Numbered from the stretch's first letter, positions 45,881 through 55,101 are shown. The stretch is DNA of 64,000 nt from Rhodococcus sp. 4CII (GCF_014256275.1 NZ_JACCFE010000002.1:806001-870000); one strand, 5' to 3'. Numbers and translations: made by a program. The notes: generated from the letters alone by a model not told the origin.

Positions 45881-46585
45881 TCAGCGCTGCAACGACAGTG
45901 CGCGCTGCGCCGCGAGAATTCCATTGCGGTACCGCTCCGCGACCACGCCGACGATGGCCGGGTCCACGCCGAGCGGCTCCGCGACGCCGTCCGCACCCAC
46001 GTCGGCGAGACGTGCGTGGAACAGTCCGTGGGCCAGCAGGTACGCCGCGACGAACACGCGCTTCTCGCCGTCCGCGCGCAGTCCGGCGACCACGTCGGCG
46101 ACGCGGGGTTCCGCCGTCGCCACGTAACCGATGCGGACCCGCGAGGCCACGAGTTCCGTCAGCAGAGCCGCGGCGCGGCGCACGTCGCGCAGGGCCCGGG
46201 GGTCGGACGAACCGGCCGCGGCGAGCACGACCGCGTCGCCAGGCTGCCAGCCCGCGTCGACGAGACGGCGGAGGAGAACCTCGGCGAGAACGGGATCCGG
46301 TCCGAGTGTCCGTGTGACGGTCACCGACGGGTGGCCGCTGTCGGCGACCTCGCGGGGAACGTCGGTGTGGACGTGGTAGCCCGCGGCGAGAAACGCCGGA
46401 ACGACCACGGCGGGTCCGGGGATGTCGCGGAGCACCTCGGCGGGCGAGGGCCCGAGGACGTCCACGAACGACACCCGGGTGGGTCCGACCTGCTCGGCGA
46501 CGGCGTCGGCGAGCGCAGCGATCATTTCCACGCCCCGGGGACTCCGCGTTCCGTGTGCCACCAGTACCAGTGCTGCTTCGTTCAT
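45881..46585 (-). CDS. Sirohydrochlorin chelatase/CbiX-type protein
   Basis: A 234-residue two-lobed CbiX protein. LVLVAHGTRSPRG in the first half supplies a catalytic His (VAHGTR); VVVPAFLAAGYHVHTDVP gives a second His (GYHVHTD). The second half repeats the fold (VVLAAAGSSDPRALRD, VFVAAYLLAHGLFHARL). It would insert iron (or cobalt) into sirohydrochlorin, making siroheme for NirB. Its ATG overlaps the stop of the HemD/regulator gene as ATGA. Position matches Rv0259c. Confidence 0.9.
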   Translation of the reverse strand: MNEAALVLVAHGTRSPRGVEMIAALADAVAEQVGPTRVSFVDVLGPSPAEVLRDIPGPAVVVPAFLAAGYHVHTDVPREVADSGHPSVTVTRTLGPDPVLAEVLLRRLVDAGWQPGDAVVLAAAGSSDPRALRDVRRAAALLTELVASRVRIGYVATAEPRVADVVAGLRADGEKRVFVAAYLLAHGLFHARLADVGADGVAEPLGVDPAIVGVVAERYRNGILAAQRALSLQR

Positions 46586-47739
46586 GGCTGTCCCTCCGCA
46601 CGTGAATCGACGCAGTCGACAGGATCGAGGGCGAGGCGGTATCCCCGCTTGACCACCGTCTGGACTGCTTTCGGTGCGCCCAGGGATGCGCGCAACCGGG
46701 CGACTGCCGTTTCGACAGCATGGGTGTCGCCGCCACCGCCCGGCAGCGCGGCGAGCAGTTCGTCCCGTGGGACGACCCGGCCGGGGCGGGCGCCGAGGGT
46801 GCGCATCAGCGACATCGCCGCCGGGGGCAGCTGACGCACCTCCCCGTCTACGACGACGCATCCCCCGCGGATGCTCAGCTCGTGTCCGGCGGTCTGAATC
46901 TTGTTCGCCCGCCTCGGGAGTTCGTCGGCGATGTGCCGGGCGAGCGCACCGAGCCGCGAGCGCGCCGGCATGGTTGTCGGAACCTCGAGTTCGCGGAGCG
47001 GGCCTGCGGTGACCGGTCCCACGCACGCCGCGAGAACTCGGTGCCGGAACGAATGGAGAACCATCTCGATCATTCCGGTCTCCTTGGCCCGGGTCAGCAG
47101 CGAGGCCACGGCCGGTGCACTGGTGAAGCTGACGGCGTCGAGTCCGCCGGTCGCGATGAGCTCGATCATCCGGTCCATCGGGGCCTGATCCTCGAGCGGA
47201 GTCCACCGGTACACGGGGACGGCGATGACGTCCGCGCCCGCGCAGCGGAGTACCTCGCAGAAGTCTGCGATCGGCTCCCACTCGGTGGTGGCACCGTGCA
47301 ACTGCACCGCGATGCGCTTGCCTTCGACGCCCTCACCGAGCAGGTGGTCGAGCACCTCGGCCGAGGACTCGGAGGCGGGCGACCATTCTTCCCGCAGGTC
47401 CGCGGCCCGGATGGCACCCTTCGCCTTGGGTCCGCGGGCGAGCAGGCGGCTGGAGGCCAGCGCCCGGCTCAGTTCCTCCGCCTCACCCCAGCCGTCCGCG
47501 GCCTCCATCCACCCGCGGAAGCCGATACCGGTCGTCGCGACGACGATCTCCGGCGGGTTGCCGATGATCTCGCGCGTGACGCGCTCGAGTTCCGTGTCGT
47601 CGGCCAGCGGGATGATGCGAATGGCCGGGGCGTGCACGACGGTGGCGCCGCGTCGTGTCAGGAGTGTGGCGAACTCTTCCGCTCGTCGAGAGGCCGTGAT
47701 CCCGATCGTGAACCCGCACAGGGGCGACGCGTCGTTCAC
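46582..47739 (-). CDS. Uroporphyrinogen-III synthase fused to a winged-helix regulator
   Basis: The 385-residue protein has an N-terminal HemD-like domain of about 270 residues (GFTIGITASRRAEEFATLL; HGATTEWEP; AVSFTSAPAVASLL) and a C-terminal OmpR-type DNA-binding winged helix (VVVDGEVRQLPPAAMSLMRTLGARPG, ETAVARLRASLG, VVKRGYRLAL). HemD closes hydroxymethylbilane to uroporphyrinogen III, the precursor of siroheme; the second domain suggests it also acts as a transcription factor (counterpart of Rv0260c). GTG 47739 overlaps the nirD stop as GTGA; its own stop overlaps the chelatase ATG. Confidence 0.88.
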   Translation of the reverse strand: MNDASPLCGFTIGITASRRAEEFATLLTRRGATVVHAPAIRIIPLADDTELERVTREIIGNPPEIVVATTGIGFRGWMEAADGWGEAEELSRALASSRLLARGPKAKGAIRAADLREEWSPASESSAEVLDHLLGEGVEGKRIAVQLHGATTEWEPIADFCEVLRCAGADVIAVPVYRWTPLEDQAPMDRMIELIATGGLDAVSFTSAPAVASLLTRAKETGMIEMVLHSFRHRVLAACVGPVTAGPLRELEVPTTMPARSRLGALARHIADELPRRANKIQTAGHELSIRGGCVVVDGEVRQLPPAAMSLMRTLGARPGRVVPRDELLAALPGGGGDTHAVETAVARLRASLGAPKAVQTVVKRGYRLALDPVDCVDSRAEGQP

Positions 47740-48137
47740 GCGTTCGTGCTGTGGACCTGGACGACGCCTGCCCACACCCGCACGTCGTACACGGGCAACC
47801 GCACCGAATCGTCGTCGAGGCAGCGACCGTCGACGAGCGAGAACACCTGCTTGAGCAGTGGCGACGCCACCGTGGGCTCGCCTGCCCGATCACCCACGAG
47901 GCCCCGGGACATCACGGCGGCGCGGCCGAACGGGTCGATGTTGCCCACGGCGTGCAGGGATCCGTCCTCGAGCAGGAACAGTGCCACCTGTTCGCCACCC
48001 CGCAGCAGCACTGCCACCCCGAGTCCGGGAATCAGCTGGCTCAGCGGGCACGCGGACGTCCATTCGAGACGGCCTGACTTGACGCTCTCGCGCCTGGTTC
48101 CACTGGCACTGTGCACGTTCATGTCGACGACGGTCAT
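47736..48137 (-). CDS. nirD: Nitrite reductase small subunit NirD
   Basis: A 133-residue Rieske-fold protein (SGRLEWTSACPLSQLIPGLG; ALFLLEDGSLHAVGNIDPFG; RLPVYDVRVWAGVVQVH). As in other NirD proteins it lacks the Cys-His iron-sulfur ligands of true Rieske proteins. It forms the assimilatory NAD(P)H nitrite reductase with NirB. ATG 48137 follows GAAGGAGG. It is 81 bases after nirB. Confidence 0.94.
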   Translation of the reverse strand: MTVVDMNVHSASGTRRESVKSGRLEWTSACPLSQLIPGLGVAVLLRGGEQVALFLLEDGSLHAVGNIDPFGRAAVMSRGLVGDRAGEPTVASPLLKQVFSLVDGRCLDDDSVRLPVYDVRVWAGVVQVHSTNA

Positions 48138-48218
48138 CACAGTCCTCCTTCGGGCTGGTGCGTATCCGTGCTTGGATACATGGTTCGTGGTCGGTGTTTC
48201 CGCAGCGTTAAGCGGGGA

Positions 48219-50729
48219 TTACTCCGATGTAGAAGCCGCGAATTTCGGCAGTCCCATCAGAACCGGGACCTTCCGGACACCCGTGTCGTCGAACGCGACG
48301 GTCGGATCGGACTCCTCGGGCGCGTTGACGAACGACACGAACCGCGACAGCTTCTCCGGGTCGTCGAGCACACCCGCCCATTCGTCCTTGTAGCCCTCGA
48401 CGTGCTTGGCCATCGCCGCCTCCAGCTCGGCGGCGATGCCCAGGCTGTCATCGCACACCACGGCCTTGAGGTGGTCGAGGCCGCCGTCCAGGGAATCGAC
48501 CCACGGCGCGGTCCGCTGCAGGCGGTCGGCCGTGCGGATGTAGAACATGAGGTAGCGGTCGATGTAGGCGACCAGGGTCTCGTCATCGAGACCGCCGGCC
48601 AGCAGCTGGGCATGCTTCGGGGACTGGCCGCCGTTGCCGCCGACGTACAGGTTCCAGCCGTTCTCGGTGGCGATGACGCCGACGTCCTTGCCGCGGGCCT
48701 CGGCGCATTCGCGGGCACAGCCGGAGACGCCGAACTTGATCTTGTGCGGGGACCGCAGGCCGCGGTACCGGTTCTCCAGGTTCACGGCCATCCCGACCGA
48801 GTCCTGCACGCCGTAGCGGCACCAGGTGGAACCGACGCAGCTCTTCACGGTGCGCAGCGACTTGCCGTAGGCCTGCCCCGACTCCATGCCGGCGTCGACG
48901 AGACGCTTCCAGATGGCGGGCAGCTGCTCGACGCGGGCGCCGAACAGGTCGATGCGCTGACCACCGGTGACCTTCGTGTACAAGCCGAAGTCGCGGGCCA
49001 CTTCGCCGATGACGATGAGCTGTTCGGGTGTGCACTCGCCGCCCGGCATGCGCGGCACCACGGAGTAGGTGCCGTTCTTCTGGATGTTGGCGAGGAAGTG
49101 GTCGTTCGTGTCCTGCAGTCCCGCCTGGTTGCGGTGCAGGATGTGGTCGGAGTCGGTGGACGCCAGAATCGAGGCGACCACGGGCTTGCAGATATCGCAG
49201 CCCGAACCCTTGCCGTACTTCGAGATGAGCGCGGAGAACGTCCTTGTGTTCGTGGCCCGGACGATCTCGAACAGCTCGGCGCGGGACTGCTCGAAGTGCT
49301 CGCACAGCGCCTTCGACATCACCACGCCGGACGAAGCGAGGAGCTGCTTGATCGTCGGGAGGCAGCCACCGCAGGTGGTTCCGGCGTTGGTGCAACTCTT
49401 GACCTGCGCGATGTCGCAGGCACCGTCGGCGATGGCCCCGCAGATCGCACCCTTGGTGACGCCGTTGCAGGAGCACACCTCGGCGTCGTCGGGCAGGGAC
49501 CCGGCTCCCGGCTTCTCCCCCGCGGGCGAGATGAGCGACGCCGGATCGCCCGGCAGTTCGCGGCCGACGAGGGGCCGCAGCGACGCGTAGGCGGAGGCGT
49601 CACCGACGAGGATGCCGCCGAGCAGCGTCTTCGCGTCGTCGGACACGACGAGCTTGGCGTAGGTGCCCTTGGCGGCGTCGCTGAGGACGACCTCCAGTGC
49701 ACCGGGGGTCTGCGCGTGGGCGTCCCCGAAGCTGGCGACGTCGACACCCATCAGCTTGAGCTTGGTCGACAGGTCGGCGCCGGGGAACTCCGCCGACCCG
49801 CCGAGCAGCCGGTCCGCCACGATCTCCGCGGTGGTGTAGCCGGGGGCGACGAGGCCGTAGCAGCGTCCCTCCACCGCGGCGCACTCGCCGACCGCGTAGA
49901 TGTTCTCGTCCGACGTTCGGCAGCCGAGGTCCGTGATGATCCCGCCCCGCTCACCGACGTCGAGTCCGGCGTCGCGGGCAAGCTGGTCCTGGGGTCGTAC
50001 ACCCGCGGAGAACACGAGAAGCGCGGCCTCGATCACCGAGCCGTCGGACAGCTCGACGCTGATCCCGTCGGGGCCCTCGGTGATGCCGGCGGTGCCGACT
50101 CCGGCGTGGACGGTGAGGCCCAGGTCGGTGACCAGGTTGGCCAGCAGCGCGCCGCCGCCCTCGTCGACCTGCAGCGGCATCAGCCGGGGAGCGAATTCGA
50201 CGACGTGCGGGGTCATCCCCATCAGCTTGAGGGCATTGGCTGCCTCGAGGCCCAGCAGGCCGCCGCCGACCACGACACCGACCGCGCCGGGGCCGGCCGC
50301 GTCGGCCCGCTTCCGGATGCCGTCGAGGTCGTCGAGCGTGCGGTACACGAAGCACTCCGGCCGGTCGTGTCCCGGGATCGGGGGCACGAACGGGTACGAA
50401 CCGGTGGCCATCACGAGTGCGTCGTACCCGACGACCTCACCCGAATCGGTGGTTACCTTGCGGGCCTCCCGGTCGATGGTCGCGGCGCGGCGGCCGATCC
50501 GGAGATCGACGAGCGCGTCGCCCGGGTAGTCGTTGCCCGCGAGCGCAAGCTCCTTCGGGTCCCACGCCCCCACGTAGGTGGACAGTCCCACCCGGTCGTA
50601 CGCGGGGAGGGGCTCCTCGCAGAGGACCGTCACCGACCAGTCGTCGGATTCGTCGCGTGCGCGCAACGCCTCGACGAACCGGTGTCCGACCATTCCGTGT
50701 CCGATGACCACTGCTGACTTGCGGCTCAT
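48219..50729 (-). CDS. nirB: Nitrite reductase [NAD(P)H] large subunit NirB
   Basis: The 836-residue enzyme reduces nitrite to ammonium in the cytoplasm. In order: an FAD/NAD(P)H oxidoreductase module (SAVVIGHGMVGHRFVEAL; ALVMATGSYPF; GVVVGGGLLGLEAANAL), a BFD-type [2Fe-2S] cluster at about 418-454 (CSCNGVTKGAIC; CTNAGTTCGGC), and the siroheme/[4Fe-4S] domain with CVGSTWC at about 630-636 and GCARECAEA at about 669-674. ATG 50729 has GAAGGAG upstream. It lies 52 bases after narK in the same operon. Confidence 0.96.
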   Translation of the reverse strand: MSRKSAVVIGHGMVGHRFVEALRARDESDDWSVTVLCEEPLPAYDRVGLSTYVGAWDPKELALAGNDYPGDALVDLRIGRRAATIDREARKVTTDSGEVVGYDALVMATGSYPFVPPIPGHDRPECFVYRTLDDLDGIRKRADAAGPGAVGVVVGGGLLGLEAANALKLMGMTPHVVEFAPRLMPLQVDEGGGALLANLVTDLGLTVHAGVGTAGITEGPDGISVELSDGSVIEAALLVFSAGVRPQDQLARDAGLDVGERGGIITDLGCRTSDENIYAVGECAAVEGRCYGLVAPGYTTAEIVADRLLGGSAEFPGADLSTKLKLMGVDVASFGDAHAQTPGALEVVLSDAAKGTYAKLVVSDDAKTLLGGILVGDASAYASLRPLVGRELPGDPASLISPAGEKPGAGSLPDDAEVCSCNGVTKGAICGAIADGACDIAQVKSCTNAGTTCGGCLPTIKQLLASSGVVMSKALCEHFEQSRAELFEIVRATNTRTFSALISKYGKGSGCDICKPVVASILASTDSDHILHRNQAGLQDTNDHFLANIQKNGTYSVVPRMPGGECTPEQLIVIGEVARDFGLYTKVTGGQRIDLFGARVEQLPAIWKRLVDAGMESGQAYGKSLRTVKSCVGSTWCRYGVQDSVGMAVNLENRYRGLRSPHKIKFGVSGCARECAEARGKDVGVIATENGWNLYVGGNGGQSPKHAQLLAGGLDDETLVAYIDRYLMFYIRTADRLQRTAPWVDSLDGGLDHLKAVVCDDSLGIAAELEAAMAKHVEGYKDEWAGVLDDPEKLSRFVSFVNAPEESDPTVAFDDTGVRKVPVLMGLPKFAASTSE

Positions 50730-50781
50730 GCCGTCGCTCCTTCTAGCCGAATTTCTCGAGTTCGAGCGGTACTGCGTGAGG

Positions 50782-52191
50782 TCACGCCGAGACCGACACC
50801 TTTTCGTCGTCGCCGTCGGTGACTGCGATACCGGGCGCGGAGGGCCGGCGCAGGAAGACGAACCAGGTGACGGCGATGCACACGACGTAGAAGGCGAGGA
50901 ACACCCAGAACGCCATGGTTGCCGACTTGGCGGGGCTGCTGTACGAGGCGCGGAGGATCAGGTTGATGCCGACGCCGCCGAGGCCGCCGATGGCTCCCGC
51001 GAAGCCGATGAGCGCACCCGACATCGAGCGGGACCAGCTCGCCCGGTCCTCGCGGCTCAGTCCGTCGAGGCCCTGCGCCTTGGCTTCGAAGATCGACGGG
51101 ATCATTTTGTAGACGGAACCGTTGCCGATGCCGGACAGCAGGAAGAGGGCGATGAAGCCGAGGACGAACGCGGTCATCACACCACCGGTGGCGGCGCCGG
51201 CGGTACCGTCGTCGATCGTGCCGGCGGTGACGAGCACACCCGCGGCGAGTGCCATCGCGGCGAAGGTGTACAGGGTGATCTTGCCGCCGCCGATCCGGTC
51301 GGCGAGCTTGCCACCCATCGGGCGGGCGATCGAGCCGAGCAGCGGACCGATGAACGCGATCTGTGCCGCGTGCAGGGCCGCCTGGGCGGGGTTTGCGCCA
51401 CCTGCGAGGAAGTTGATCTGCAGGACCTGGCCGAACGCAAAACTGAAGCCGATGAACGAACCGAACGTGCCGACGTAGAGGAAGCTCACGACCCACGAGT
51501 GCGAGAACTTCAGCGTCGCGCCCATTGCCCGCAGGTCGGCCTTCTGATTGCCGAGGTTGTCCATGAACAGCGAGGCGCCGACCGCGGCGACGGCGATGAG
51601 GACGAGGTAGACGGAACACACGATCCACGGCTCGGTGTTACCGACCGTCGCGATCACGAGGAGGCCGATCAACTGGATCATCGGGACACCGATGTTGCCG
51701 CCGCCGGCGTTGAGTCCGAGGGCCCAGCCCTTCAGTCGCTGCGGGTAGAACGCATTGATGTTGGTCATCGACGACGCGAAGTTGCCGCCTCCGACGCCGG
51801 CGAGCGCGGCCACCAGCAGGAACGTGGTGTACGAGGCGCCGGGGTTCATCATCAGGTACAGCGTGAACAGCGTGGGGACGAGCAGGACGAGGGCGCTGAA
51901 GACGGTCCAGTTACGGCCACCGAACTTCGCCGTCGCCACCGTGTAGGGGATCCGCAGAATCGAACCGACCAGGGTCGGGACCGCGACGAGGAAGAACTTG
52001 CCCGCAGCGTCGATGCCGTAGATGTCGGTCGGCATGAACAGCACCATCACGGACCAGATCGACCAGACGGAGAAGCCGACGTGCTCAGCGACTACCGACC
52101 AGATCAGGTTCCGCTTGGCGATGTCCTTGCCGCCCGCCTCCCAGGCGTCGACGTCTTCCGCGTCCCAGTGCTCGATGTAGTGCTTCTTCAC
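50782..52191 (-). CDS. narK: NarK-type nitrate/nitrite transporter
   Basis: A 469-residue major facilitator with 12 helices of the NarK/Nrt group. The nitrate signature region GVGGGNFASSMTNINAFYP in helix 5 and the second Gly-rich stretch GLGGVGINLILRA in the later half are present. It carries nitrate in or nitrite across the membrane and starts the nirBD operon, so here it probably feeds assimilation. GTG 52191 (MKKHYIEHWDAEDVDAW) has GAGGAGG 7 bases upstream. A GlnR-like box is about 115 bases before the start. Confidence 0.94.
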   Translation of the reverse strand: MKKHYIEHWDAEDVDAWEAGGKDIAKRNLIWSVVAEHVGFSVWSIWSVMVLFMPTDIYGIDAAGKFFLVAVPTLVGSILRIPYTVATAKFGGRNWTVFSALVLLVPTLFTLYLMMNPGASYTTFLLVAALAGVGGGNFASSMTNINAFYPQRLKGWALGLNAGGGNIGVPMIQLIGLLVIATVGNTEPWIVCSVYLVLIAVAAVGASLFMDNLGNQKADLRAMGATLKFSHSWVVSFLYVGTFGSFIGFSFAFGQVLQINFLAGGANPAQAALHAAQIAFIGPLLGSIARPMGGKLADRIGGGKITLYTFAAMALAAGVLVTAGTIDDGTAGAATGGVMTAFVLGFIALFLLSGIGNGSVYKMIPSIFEAKAQGLDGLSREDRASWSRSMSGALIGFAGAIGGLGGVGINLILRASYSSPAKSATMAFWVFLAFYVVCIAVTWFVFLRRPSAPGIAVTDGDDEKVSVSA

Positions 52192-52306
52192 CCGGGCCTC
52201 CTCGTTGTGTGGGAGACCCAAAGGTAGAAAACCGGTGTTGCGGCGGTGCTGCGGTCGGTGACCGCGGCGTCAACTGATCCTCACTTTTCCGCCAGGCCGA
52301 TGTGAG

Positions 52307-52333
52307 GTTTCCTTCATGTTTCCTAGACGTGTC
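52307..52333 (-). promoter_or_regulatory. GlnR-like box upstream of narK
   Basis: On the minus strand: GACAC-N6-GAAAC-N6-GAAAC, half-sites 11 bases apart. The GlnR box of actinobacteria is gTnAC-n6-GaAAC repeated, so three half-sites fit. It is 115 bases before narK and overlaps the end of the CynX-type MFS gene. GlnR activates nirB-type genes when nitrogen is limiting. Confidence 0.6.
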
Positions 52334-53573
52334 GAAGAGCGTCCTCGAGCTCGGAATCGACGTGCCAGCTGTCCTCGAGCATGCGCGGCTTGCACGCCTG
52401 GAACGCTGCTATGAGGAGGATCACCACGCCGCACGTCAAGAATCCGAACGACACGATCCACCCGCCGGACGCGTCGTGGAACACGCCGAACAGGAGCGGG
52501 CCGAGGCACGCGACGGCGTAGCCCACACCCTGGGTGAAACCGGACAGCGTCGACGATCCGATGTGGCTGCGCGTGCGGAGATTGATCAGTGTCAGCGACA
52601 TCGGGAACGTGCTGGGCCCGAGGCCGAGCAGCACGATCCACAGGATGGGCGCGCTCATGGGTGCGAACAGCAGTCCGCTGAAGGAGACGACGTAGCAGAC
52701 CGCGCACCCGATCACGATCGGGAACGGGTTGCGCATCCGCGCGCACAGTGTGGGAGCGCCGAACGCCGCGACCAGACCCATGAACGAGAACAGTCCCACC
52801 ATGGCACCGCCGAACGCCTCGCTCGCGCCGGCATCCGCGAGGATGTCGGGGATCCAGGTGAACATCGAATACGTGATCATCGACGTCGTCCCGAACATGC
52901 CGGCCATGCCCCAGCCGACGGGCGACCGCCACGCGTTTCCGTGTGGGCGGTCCGCGGGGACGTCCGCGGGTGGGGCGGCCGCCACTTTCACCGCGCGCCG
53001 CCGTGCCTGCGTCAGCAGGACGATCCACGGCACCGCCGCGGCGAAACCGAGGAAGGCCCAGATCCCGATCGACCACCGCCACCCGAATGCCTCCGCGAGC
53101 GGGACCGCGACGAACGCGGGCGCGATGGTGCCGATCTGTACGCCCACGATGTACACCGAACTCATCACGGCCAGCCGGTCGGAGAAGTACCGCTTGACGA
53201 GCGGGGGAATCACCACGTTGCCGATCCCCATACCGGCGAGCGCGAGCGCCGACAGTGCGAGCAGCGACCACGTGTCGCTCATGAGTGCCCGCGTCAGCAT
53301 GCCCACCGCGGCCATCAGCATGGCGACGAGCGCGGTGCGCTCGAGGCCCCACCGCTTGGCGATGAGCGGCGTGCCGAGCCCGAACAGCGCGAACATCGCG
53401 GTCGGGACCATCCCGAACACCCCGACGATCGTCGGGGGGAACCCGATGTCCTCGCGGATCTGGGAGGCCAGCGGACTGAAGGACGTGACCGCCAGTCTCA
53501 GGACGAGAGCCGACATGGCGATCGCGCAGAAGACGAGGAGGCGGCCGCGTAGAAGAGTCACGAGAGAAATCAT
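52323..53573 (-). CDS. CynX/NimT-family MFS transporter
   Basis: A 416-residue, 12-helix major facilitator. Features are FSPLASQIREDIGFPPTIVG after helix 1, the conserved NimT/CynX MGIGNVVIPPLVKRYFSDR in helix 5 and LGLGPSTFPMSLTLINLRTR in helix 9. CynX-type members carry cyanate or nitroimidazole-like compounds in some bacteria; here the substrate is unknown. It diverges from the FadR-type regulator with only 11 bases between the two start codons, and its end overlaps the GlnR-like box. Confidence 0.87.
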   Translation of the reverse strand: MISLVTLLRGRLLVFCAIAMSALVLRLAVTSFSPLASQIREDIGFPPTIVGVFGMVPTAMFALFGLGTPLIAKRWGLERTALVAMLMAAVGMLTRALMSDTWSLLALSALALAGMGIGNVVIPPLVKRYFSDRLAVMSSVYIVGVQIGTIAPAFVAVPLAEAFGWRWSIGIWAFLGFAAAVPWIVLLTQARRRAVKVAAAPPADVPADRPHGNAWRSPVGWGMAGMFGTTSMITYSMFTWIPDILADAGASEAFGGAMVGLFSFMGLVAAFGAPTLCARMRNPFPIVIGCAVCYVVSFSGLLFAPMSAPILWIVLLGLGPSTFPMSLTLINLRTRSHIGSSTLSGFTQGVGYAVACLGPLLFGVFHDASGGWIVSFGFLTCGVVILLIAAFQACKPRMLEDSWHVDSELEDALRHV

Positions 53574-53584
53574 AGGATGACCGG

Positions 53585-54250
53585 ATGACCTTTGGAAAAC
53601 CCGTGCAGCGTTCGAGTCTGATCTCACAGGTCACCGAGCAACTGCGCGACGAGATCTGCAGCGGACGGTGGACGGTGGGCGAGAAGATCCCCACCGAGAC
53701 CGCGCTGTCCGAACTCACCGGGACGGGCCGGAACACCGTCCGCGAAGCAGTGCAGGCCCTCGTCCACACCGGGTTGCTGGAACGGCGTCAGGGATCGGGC
53801 ACGTACGTCGTCGCCACCTCCGCCGTGGGGGGCACGCTCGGCAAATACTTCGCCGGCGCGCACGAGCGCGACGTCACCGAACTACGGCAGGCGCTCGACG
53901 TCACGGCGGCCGCCCTCGCCGCCCGGCGACGCACCCCCGACGACGTTGCACGCCTGCAGACCCTTCTCGCCGAGCGCCGCCGGTGCTGGGCCGAATCCGA
54001 CACCGAGGCCGCCGTCGCGGCCGACGTGGCTCTGCATCGCGCGATCGTCGAAGCGAGTCACAACGCCGTGTACCTCGAGTTCTACGACTCGCTGCTGCCC
54101 TCGATCGCCCAGACCGTCGACCGGCACGTGCACGCGACCGGGGCCGGGTTCCACGACGAACACGGGCGCCTGATCCAGGCGGTGGTCGATGGCGACGAGA
54201 CCGCGGCGACCGGGGCTGCCCGCGACTTGTTCGCCGAACTGCTCACCTAG
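53585..54250 (+). CDS. GntR/FadR-type transcriptional regulator
   Basis: A 221-residue regulator with an N-terminal winged helix (LISQVTEQLRDEICSGRW; IPTETALSELTGTGRNTVREAVQAL; GSGTYV) and a C-terminal helical FCD domain of the FadR group (ADVALHRAIVEASHN; HGRLIQAVVDGD) with histidines that bind metal in FCD proteins. It is divergent from the MFS transporter and presumably represses it and itself. ATG 53585 has AGGA 7 bases upstream. Confidence 0.88.
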   Translation: MTFGKPVQRSSLISQVTEQLRDEICSGRWTVGEKIPTETALSELTGTGRNTVREAVQALVHTGLLERRQGSGTYVVATSAVGGTLGKYFAGAHERDVTELRQALDVTAAALAARRRTPDDVARLQTLLAERRRCWAESDTEAAVAADVALHRAIVEASHNAVYLEFYDSLLPSIAQTVDRHVHATGAGFHDEHGRLIQAVVDGDETAATGAARDLFAELLT

Positions 54251-55101
54251 AGAAGGAGACGGACCACGTCGGCCGTGCGGGCGAGTCCGGGGAACGCCTC
54301 CGCCGTGGACCGCGGGTGCAACACGTGGACGGCGAGCCGGAAGAGCACCGCACGCAGCAGCATCTGCGGCCACTCGGGCAGATCCTCCCAGCGCCCGATC
54401 AGGGCCTCGTCGGCCCCGCCCCAGGAGATGGCGTCCACCACGGCCACCGCCGCCGCCCACGACGCGGGACGCCAGTACGGGGTGATGTCGGTGATGCCGG
54501 GTGCGAGGGCGCCGGCGAACAGAACGGTGCCGAACAGGTCGCCGTGCACCAGCTGATCCGGGCACGTGACGGGTTTGCGCAGCGTCGCGAGACCGGTGAT
54601 CAGCTCGAGACTCTTCCGACCGTCGGGGGACGGCGTCTCGAGCTGTTCGGCGCCCTTCGCGCTACGGAGCGGGATCTTCTCCCACGCGGCCCGGTCCGCC
54701 GCCACGAATACGTCGACCTCCGCCCACGGCGCGACCGGGGGCTGCACCAGGAACCGGGGGCGGTCGAGCTGGGACGTGGCTGCGTGGAGGCGCCCGGACA
54801 TCGAGACGACCTCGTCGTGCCGCGGTTCGGGGGTGCCCTCGATGAACGTGTCGGCCCGCCACCCCGAGACCACGTACCTGCCGTCGGTCGAACGGACCGG
54901 ACGGGCGAGCCGCACCCCGTCCACCTCGAGCGTCTCGCGGACCTTGGCGGACCATGCGGCACGCGCGTGGTCGGCGACGGCTGACAGGACGACGTCTCCA
55001 CAGAGCCACCCGCCGTCCCAGTCCGCACCGAGCGGCGTGGGCTCGACTTCCCGGAGGCCGAACGTGGAGCACACGTGTTGAGGGGGTTGGCCTGTGCTCA
55101 C
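54247..55101 (-). CDS. TIGR02569-type conserved actinobacterial protein
   Basis: A 284-residue protein with a phosphotransferase-like look: DQLVHGDLFGTVLFAGALAPGITDITPYWRPASW resembles the HGD..N and later D of aminoglycoside phosphotransferase-type folds, but the usual Asn is not clear and the second Asp lies in TDITPYW. It may be a degenerate kinase-like protein. Counterpart of Rv3205c, function unknown. GTG 55101 is likely. It is 96 bases after moeZ and convergent with the regulator gene, overlapping its stop by 4 bases. Confidence 0.8.
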   Translation of the reverse strand: MSTGQPPQHVCSTFGLREVEPTPLGADWDGGWLCGDVVLSAVADHARAAWSAKVRETLEVDGVRLARPVRSTDGRYVVSGWRADTFIEGTPEPRHDEVVSMSGRLHAATSQLDRPRFLVQPPVAPWAEVDVFVAADRAAWEKIPLRSAKGAEQLETPSPDGRKSLELITGLATLRKPVTCPDQLVHGDLFGTVLFAGALAPGITDITPYWRPASWAAAVAVVDAISWGGADEALIGRWEDLPEWPQMLLRAVLFRLAVHVLHPRSTAEAFPGLARTADVVRLLL

